Source: Heterotrichella gracilis (lineage: Eukaryota; Sar; Xanthophyceae; Tribonematales; Xanthonemataceae). From it: a stretch of 64,000 bases of DNA. Position 1 is the stretch's first letter, and the number at the start of each line of letters is the position of its first letter. The stretch spans positions 29,391 through 93,390 of the forward strand of contig JAULBX010015202.1 of the NCBI GenBank assembly GCA_032358255.1, given 5' to 3'. Both the position numbers and the translations under genes were made by a program. Positions 58,901-64,000 of the stretch are shown in pieces. The notes beneath the pieces are model-generated. The model worked only from the letters and a program-made list of their open reading frames with translations. It was not told the DNA's origin and searched no databases.

Positions 58901-59034
58901 CAACCTACTCGACTGCCATCCTGCGCTTCCTGGCCAACCGCTGCAGGCGCCAAGGGGGGGAGGGCATCGCGTGTAGCCTTAAGGTCAAAAGCGATCTCTT
59001 GTTTTCTGAAGCAGATCAACACTACCATCAGTAA
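55952..59034 (+). CDS. Secreted nucleoside-phosphorylase-superfamily protein
   Basis: Five exons: 55952..56353, 56776..57253, 57551..57807, 58258..58363, 58817..59034; 486 residues. The N-terminus has a Leu-run signal peptide (HLLPPLLLLLLLSPPP, ending near CHS). The fold is that of the PNP/UDP family: DHVTVLGVADDGTYSG, VVASGIGPTTAAACMMEVL, VVWSGTAGFSP, then AVMAMEAVGVAQ, the ME-containing helix near the nucleoside site, and RATFMRAASNY. Cys residues in pairs between (CVSPLSFNYMC, DTCGGYPNLC) fit an exported protein. Plant relatives include the bark storage proteins, and the enzyme could salvage extracellular nucleosides. The exon 1 donor is uncertain (after TAC or after GTG; both keep phase 0). 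Exon 4 also reads straight through its intron to the same stop. Confidence 0.85.
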
Positions 59035-60040
59035 GAGAGAAAGAAAGATAGGGAACGCGCAGAGGCGTATTTAGGGGGCCACTGGCTCGCACCAGGGCAC
59101 CACACCAGCCAGAACGGTTGGTCAAGGATAGGCCGTGAGGCCTATTTAGCCAATGCCAGCAGGCATGGCATGCAAAAGGGTTGGACGTTTAGTGCACACA
59201 GCATAGGAGCTTTAAATAGCAACTCGGAAATTACTTGCAAGTCATGGAACGTCACATGGTACTTGGATTTTACTTCCTCCGTTTGCGCGCATGATCAGGC
59301 ATGGTCCTCCACTTCTGCCTAAAGGGTTCCCTGCGAGTGCCCGACACTAGGGGAGCACAGTAATGTGGGATTAGCTAGAGTGGAGTGGCGGTGTGGACAC
59401 TTGATTAATATTGTACAAGTAATGGACACATTGCAGATAACAAGGAGGGAGTACATTGTTGCAGCAAATTTGGTTAATCTGGCAATATTAAACCGCCAAG
59501 GGGAGTGGGGCGCTGATGCACAGCGGTTTATTTGCGTGCAAGATGTTTTTGTACATGTTTTATGTGTTACTAACAAAGCCACGATTGCATATTCTGTGCG
59601 CTGGCGCAGCTGGCCACATGTGACTTTATGTAATGTATAAGAGGGGGGTGGGGGAGGGCCAGTGGCAATACATTGGAAAGAAAGAAAGAAATTTTAATAA
59701 GGGGACGCACAAAAGCGGAGTTAAGGGGACGCACAAAGGCGGAGTGCAGGGACCACTGGCTCGCACCACTATCTAGTGTGGCACAGATTTTTCTCAGTGT
59801 TCCTTGAATGTTACAAGTTGAAAATCATGTGCAGTACTGTTTTGGGAAATGGGGATGCATTCGCTTGTGGCCTGTGGCACAGAAAGGAAGCAACATTTAA
59901 GGGGCGGCACAACATTGCTTGATCATTGTAACAGAAATGCCACTGTTATTAAATACTGCCTATTTCCTGAGACCCTAAGCCAGGGTTATCCCTGGACCCT
60001 CGAGAATACCCTACATTGGGGTAATGACTGGATGATCTAG
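59035..60040. repeat. Cluster of dispersed repeats after the phosphorylase gene
   Basis: A GGAACGCGCAGAGGCG copy at about 59052-59068 is followed by TATTTAGGGGGCCACTGGCT. Two GGGGACGCACAAA(A/G)GCGGAG copies lie at about 59699-59745, the second followed by ACCACTGGCTCGCACC. GAAAGAAAGAAA tracts precede both sites. An open frame at 59421-59640 (MDTLQITRREYIVAANLVNL) lies between and is unrecognised. Confidence 0.6.
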
Positions 60041-60486
60041 TCATCGTGTGGGCACTTGCAGCACAGTTCATTAGAAGGCTATTAGCAGCATGCGAGTGTG
60101 CGTGCACTTGCTGTTTCATAGCAGCGCACCTACTAAGCACTCGAGGCTATCAGCACGCTGAGCATGCACCTGCTGTCTCAGAGCGGTGCAGCTTCTAAGA
60201 ATAAGGCTGCATGCTGACTAAGAGGGCGAGTCACCAAGATGCACCTTCTACGATGCGCACTCCCTCTTATCCTGCACCTGCTAGACTGCCGAGCTTATGA
60301 CGGTGCAAGTGCACCACAGCTAGACAACTTGGAACTTGAAGAATATATAAGCTGAGATCGGCAACAGACCACAACCTTCAAGTTCACTCAAAACTTACTG
60401 CTCAAATAGACATCCCGATACAGTGATTCTCAGAGCTTTTAGGTATACGAACCCACTTCCGCTACGTTTTCGAGTCCCTCGCCTAT
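60041..60486 (+). promoter_or_regulatory. Putative LTR/leader and promoter of the gag element
   Basis: Upstream of the gag ATG lies sequence with loosely repeated GCACCTGCT/GCACTTGC and CTACTAAGCAC/CTTCTAAGAA motifs, then a TATA box (GAATATATAAGC, about 60340-60351), then about 135 bases of leader. This is the layout of a U3 promoter. I could not find a matching 3' copy, a clear TG...CA boundary or a primer-binding site, so the LTR assignment is inferred. Confidence 0.35.
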
Positions 60487-62021
60487 ATGGCTGGGCGCTC
60501 AGGCCAAGGGCCTTCAAATCGATCACCTAGTGCAGGGCGAAGTGCACTGCCAGGTACGTTGACGCAAGAACAGCTCGCGGAGCTCGTGACTGAGCAACAG
60601 GCTTTGATCACCTCCTTGACTAGACGCTTAGATATCGTTCAGCGTAGTGCGCCGAGAATTTTTGAAGAGGACTATCAGAGTGCCTCGGTGTTAGAACGAG
60701 AACGTGCGTTTGCACAGGCTTCGCTGACTCAGCAGCAGCAAAGTAGGCCTTCCATACCCACGGTGATAGAAACAGACGAAGCATTAGCACCCAATGAGGA
60801 CGCACCAGAAAGTATAGAAGAGCTGTACAACCTCATTTTAGATGTGGGTTATCAGATCGTTCTGCCTGACAAGGTCACGCTGAATGTACTGCCCAAGATA
60901 CCATTGGCACCGTTTGGGCTCACTAGTGTCCTGCAGACAGTCAGTGACATAAGTGCACTGTTACCTAGACAGCAGCGCCTAGTGCTGTTGTGGAGAGCCA
61001 TGTATTTGGCAACCCATGGCAAAGATCCTTTGGTGAGAATGCTGGGATCAGCTGCAAGAACTAATGGCAATAGCGCCACCGCTGTGCATGAGGCTGCTGA
61101 ATCCCCATCTGAGAAAGACTATGCTGAGATTCGCCGCATGCTTGGCAAGCCAAAAGCCTTTGACTTGTCCACAGAGACGCCTAATGCATTAGACTGGCTT
61201 GCATGGATGGAAAAATACCTATCAGTGGGTGGCTTTCATCGCAGCTTAAGGGTTGGCATAGCATCCACCCATTTGGGAGGCCAGACTGCTGAGACATGTC
61301 GCAGGCATGCATTGACTTTAGACGCTGCCACTAAGACCTCTTGGGATCATTTTCCCCAACACCGGCTATCCATGGCTGGGCAATCATTGCTCCCTGAGCA
61401 GGCCAGGCAAGAATTGGATAGCCTCACACTGTGACAGACAGGCAAGTATGCCAAAGTGGCTGATTTCTTGCTACAATTTAAGACCCTCTACAGCAGGCTC
61501 ACACCACAGACGCAGCCTGATCTGTACACAGTTGAGATGATTCTCAGGCAAAACCTGACATTTGAGCTGGCTGATAAGATGTTTCCACGCCGCACGGGTA
61601 AACCATACACAAATCTTGAGGATTTGCTGACCACCCTTGCTCAAGAAGGCCAACAGTTGGAATTTCACCAGGAAATTCGCCGTGCACATGCTGCAAAGAC
61701 TAGCAGCAAAAATGCACTGAGTGGCCGCAAGCGTGATGCATCAGATGCCAATGATGTGGACGAGACATTGCATAATAAAGCTAAGACAGAGTCTCCACCA
61801 TCAGAAACCAATCCAGCACAAGCCGCGCTTCAACAAAACAAATTAAGAAATTGTTCAGAGACATTAAGCTATGCTATGCATGTGGTACCCCTGGGCATAA
61901 CGCAATTGAGTGCACTGTGACAGATCAGGAGGCCCAAAGCAAGCTACGCGCAGCCATAGATAAGATGACTGCTGCCTACGTGACTTATGGTTCTACACCA
62001 CCTACCACATCAGAACCCTAA
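60487..62021 (+). pseudogene. Decayed LTR-retrotransposon gag with CCHC zinc knuckle
   Basis: A frame from ATG 60487 runs 315 codons and carries a retrotransposon-gag core (KAFDLSTETPNALDWLAWME, then RVGIASTHLGGQTAETC). It is interrupted by TGA at 61432-61434. The same frame continues directly after the stop (YAKVADFLLQFKTLYSRL, DLYTVEMILRQNLTFELADK, with a conserved Leu-rich end), so the stop lies inside the domain. Near 61840-61856 coding shifts by -1 into a frame holding CYACGTPGHNAIEC (61872-61913), a CX2CX4HX4C zinc knuckle, ending at TAA 62019-62021. Gag packages the element's RNA into particles. No protease, reverse transcriptase or integrase follows. The Ty3/gypsy-like order is likely, not proven. 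Its more even base composition differs from the host exons. Confidence 0.82.
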
Positions 62022-62126
62022 GCTAACCTGTCATTATGAGAGTGGCGGTGTTGGGCGCAGGCTGGTCACTTGAAACATGTATATGAGGCATGTGCTGAGA
62101 AAATTATGAGATGCTAATAGGCCTTT

Positions 62127-62456
62127 CTACAAGCTTGTGCGTCTCCTTAAAGTTTCCTTCTTTCTTGAACCTCCAAGTTGCCTAGTAGCATCATGATGCA
62201 GCAGGTTTACAATGATGTCATTCCATTGGTCCATGCTGTTCATCACCGGCCTGGCCCAACCAAATTCGTTTTGGCTGGCATCCAATTTAGATGTAAACGC
62301 CTCCAGACACGTGGGGATTGTCAGCTTGCAATTGGCGGGCAGCAAATATTTACACCTTGTTTTGAATTTAAAGTGGATGTCGAAGTTAGACAAAGCAAAT
62401 TGCATTGCCACATTGTGTTCAATGCGCCACAAGTCGCGATGCGCATTGTGCAGCAT
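62127..62456 (-). CDS. Unrecognised 109-residue open frame
   Basis: An ATG-started minus-strand frame with protein-like composition (LWRIEHNVAMQFALSNFDIH, then CKYLLPANCKLTIP), preceded by ATATATGC. It could be a real small gene, an exon, or a fragment of the neighbouring mobile element. No domain is recognised. The plus strand is also open here, which lowers confidence. Confidence 0.25.
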   Translation of the reverse strand: MLHNAHRDLWRIEHNVAMQFALSNFDIHFKFKTRCKYLLPANCKLTIPTCLEAFTSKLDASQNEFGWARPVMNSMDQWNDIIVNLLHHDATRQLGGSRKKETLRRRTSL

Positions 62457-62901
62457 ATATAGAAAAAAATCAGTGATGGTGTGGCAACGATATTAACTCA
62501 GATCATCATCAGGTGCCATGCGCCGCACACTCCTTGCCTAACACAAAAAATTCAAAGAAAAGCAGCGCTGCCCATCAAGGCGCCTGTCACAGGCACAATG
62601 GCTTGTAAAACACCTCCTAGCGCAGACAAGTGTTGGCATCAAAAAAATAGCGTGCATGTGGGGCATCATGGGATCAAGCACTCACATATGCCCGTATGCA
62701 ACAAGTGACTTCAGCTAGTGCAGTTTTCCTCCTTCAGCAAACAGCCCTCAATACTTGGGGGAAAGCTTTGCTACCAGCTGCTGAACCATCAGGTGCCATT
62801 CCACACTGTGGAGCGACTCCTACAACTGTTGTACACATTTCCCTCGAGGTGTAGCTACCCAATCGATGTCTGGGTGAGGTCCCATACGCATCCCTGTCCG
62901 C

Positions 62902-64000
62902 TCAGCCAGAATTCTTTGGTGATGGTGGCTTGGGGCTTGGTGGCTTGGGGCTTGGTGGCTTGGGGCTTGGTGGCTTGGGGCTTGGTGGTGGTGGCTTGGG
63001 GCTGGGTGGCTTGGGGCTGGGTGGCTTGGGGCTTGGTGGCTTAGGGCTTGGTGGTGGTGGCCTGGGGCTTGGTGGTGGTGGCTTGGGGCTTGGTGGCTTG
63101 GGTGGTGGTGGCTTGGGGCTTGGTGGCTTGGGTGGTGGTGGCTTGGGGCTTGGTGGCTTGGGGCTTGGTGGAGGGCGTGGTGGTGCTGGTGGCTTTGGTG
63201 GTGGTGGTGGGGGGGGGTTGGGTGGTGGTGGCGCTGGGGGGAATGACCCGAACACAGCACCGGTCCTTGCTTGGGCACCAATGGTGCTTACCTTGTTATT
63301 GATCACAAATGAGTCCTGGGTGGTTGTGACGGTGGCCACCACAAATTGGTAGCTGCCTGGGAAGGGAATGGCTGAGAAGGTGGCCATAATCATCTGACCA
63401 GCAATGGTGGGGCTGCGGGAGGTGGGGAGGGGGCGTGTCAGAGGGGTGGTCTAGGGGTGCAAAGGGGGCATGTCAGGTGGTGTGGGGAGGCAGGCTTGCC
63501 CTGCACATGCCCAGTGGCTTGCTGCAGGAGGAGTGTGTGCATGCCCATGGCAAGTATACCTATGCATGTAAATGCATGCGGTGGCTGGCAGCACTGCGTG
63601 CGCGCACATCATGTGACCCCACATGCACCCTTGCCCTGCACCCAGACGCATGCATGCTGCCCCCGGCACATACCATCAGTCACACTTAACACCAGAGCTC
63701 TCCTACAGTCTTCACCAAACACACACTACATGCCTCTCCCCACCGCCTCCCCACTCACTCTGGCGAGAGCACGGTGATGGCGCCAACCAGGGTCAGTGCC
63801 GCTGGGCAGCCCTGGGTGTCCTGGGATCCCGGGCCGGTGTTGCACTCAATGGTGATGTTGGTGATGGTTTGGTTGGTGTTCACGTTCAGGGTGGCCACTG
63901 GCTGGAAGGGGTTGAGGGGGTCCGGGGACAGGTCGATGACCTGGGTGGCGATGTCCACGAAGGCAGGGGGGGGTGGGGGAGAGGCATCCTGGGCGACTGC
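62902..64000 (-). CDS. SPKP-rich hydroxyproline-rich cell-wall glycoprotein, 5' end outside window
   Basis: Minus-strand exons: one running in from beyond 64000 to 63759, and 62902..63412; about 250 residues visible. The first visible residues AVAQDASPPPPPAF look like the end of a signal peptide (cleavage after AVA), so only the signal is probably missing. A globular region of about 130 residues follows, Val/Thr-rich and probably a beta-sandwich (VATLNVNTNQTITNITIEC, GSYQFVVATVTTTQ). It has several N-x-T sites and two Cys. From residue about 135 the protein becomes PPPPNPPPPPPP, then a long PPSPKP array to the stop. Such SPKP arrays are prolyl-hydroxylated and O-glycosylated in algal walls (pherophorin/extensin-like). 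The Lys-rich spacing is extensin-like, but the globular part does not match a pherophorin domain clearly. Confidence 0.8.
62925..63180 (-). repeat. GC-rich coding minisatellite (15-bp PSPKP units)
   Basis: Plus-strand GGCTTGGGGCTTGGT, repeated about 16 times with interspersed GGTGGT triplets, encodes PPSPK/PPPSPK on the minus strand. Runs of three to four identical 15-bp units (62933-62990) show recent expansion. The other strand is open too and would encode GLGLGG repeats, an artefact of the repeat. Confidence 0.92.

Noticed and set aside
61840-61860. Programmed -1 frameshift site in gag
   Set aside because: No canonical slippery heptamer with a following stem was seen, and the shift lies before the zinc knuckle, not at a gag-pol junction. 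Mutation is simpler.
62930-63352. 140-codon plus-strand GLGLGG frame
   Set aside because: Complement of the PSPKP minisatellite. The minus frame carries a globular domain, a spliced upstream exon and a stop, and is the real gene.

Overview
The window is nuclear DNA from a green alga. Supporting signs are GC-rich coding exons split by many GT-AG introns, a double-AP2 transcription factor of the plant lineage, a thylakoid-lumen (twin-arginine) targeting signal, an SPKP-type hydroxyproline-rich cell-wall protein, and plant-type telomere heptamers (TTTAGGG) scattered through introns. I cannot name the species. Every spliced model below was assembled by eye from splice sites, reading phase and protein continuity; in each complete model all the phases close.

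Layout. 480-1724 (-): first two exons of an NAD(P)-binding epimerase/SDR that runs off the left edge. 2841-7800 (+): Rab escort protein. 8437-10705 (+): NSE2/MMS21 subunit of the SMC5/6 complex. 11809-16180 (-): coiled-coil protein with an N-terminal RVSF motif and RWD-like C-terminus, read as a compact KNL1/Spc105. 17854-20650 (+): catalytically dead histidine-phosphatase-fold protein sent to the thylakoid lumen. 21862-23385 (-): penta-EF-hand protein. 24887-26233 (+): unrecognised probable membrane protein with a frame break. 27390-33527 (-): 1,330-residue double-AP2 transcription factor.

From 33528 to 52245 lie about 18.7 kb without a recognisable gene: exon-like fragments, a duplicated exon-like unit, short tandem repeats, hairpins and an AT-rich island. 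Genes resume with LYAR, a nucleolar zinc-finger protein (52246-54949, -), and a secreted nucleoside-phosphorylase-family protein (55952-59034, +). A decayed LTR-retrotransposon gag (60487-62021, +) follows. The window closes with a proline-rich cell-wall glycoprotein (62902 to the right edge, -).

The genes do not form one pathway. NSE2 and KNL1 are convergent neighbours that both act on chromosomes, but this is eukaryotic gene order and I read it as coincidence. Neighbours mostly alternate as divergent and convergent pairs with 1.0-1.7 kb spacers. The most notable biology is in single genes: a KNL1-like protein without visible MELT repeats, an NSE2 whose SP-RING seems to have lost zinc ligands, and a lumenal pseudo-phosphatase. 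No self-contained novel multi-gene system was found.
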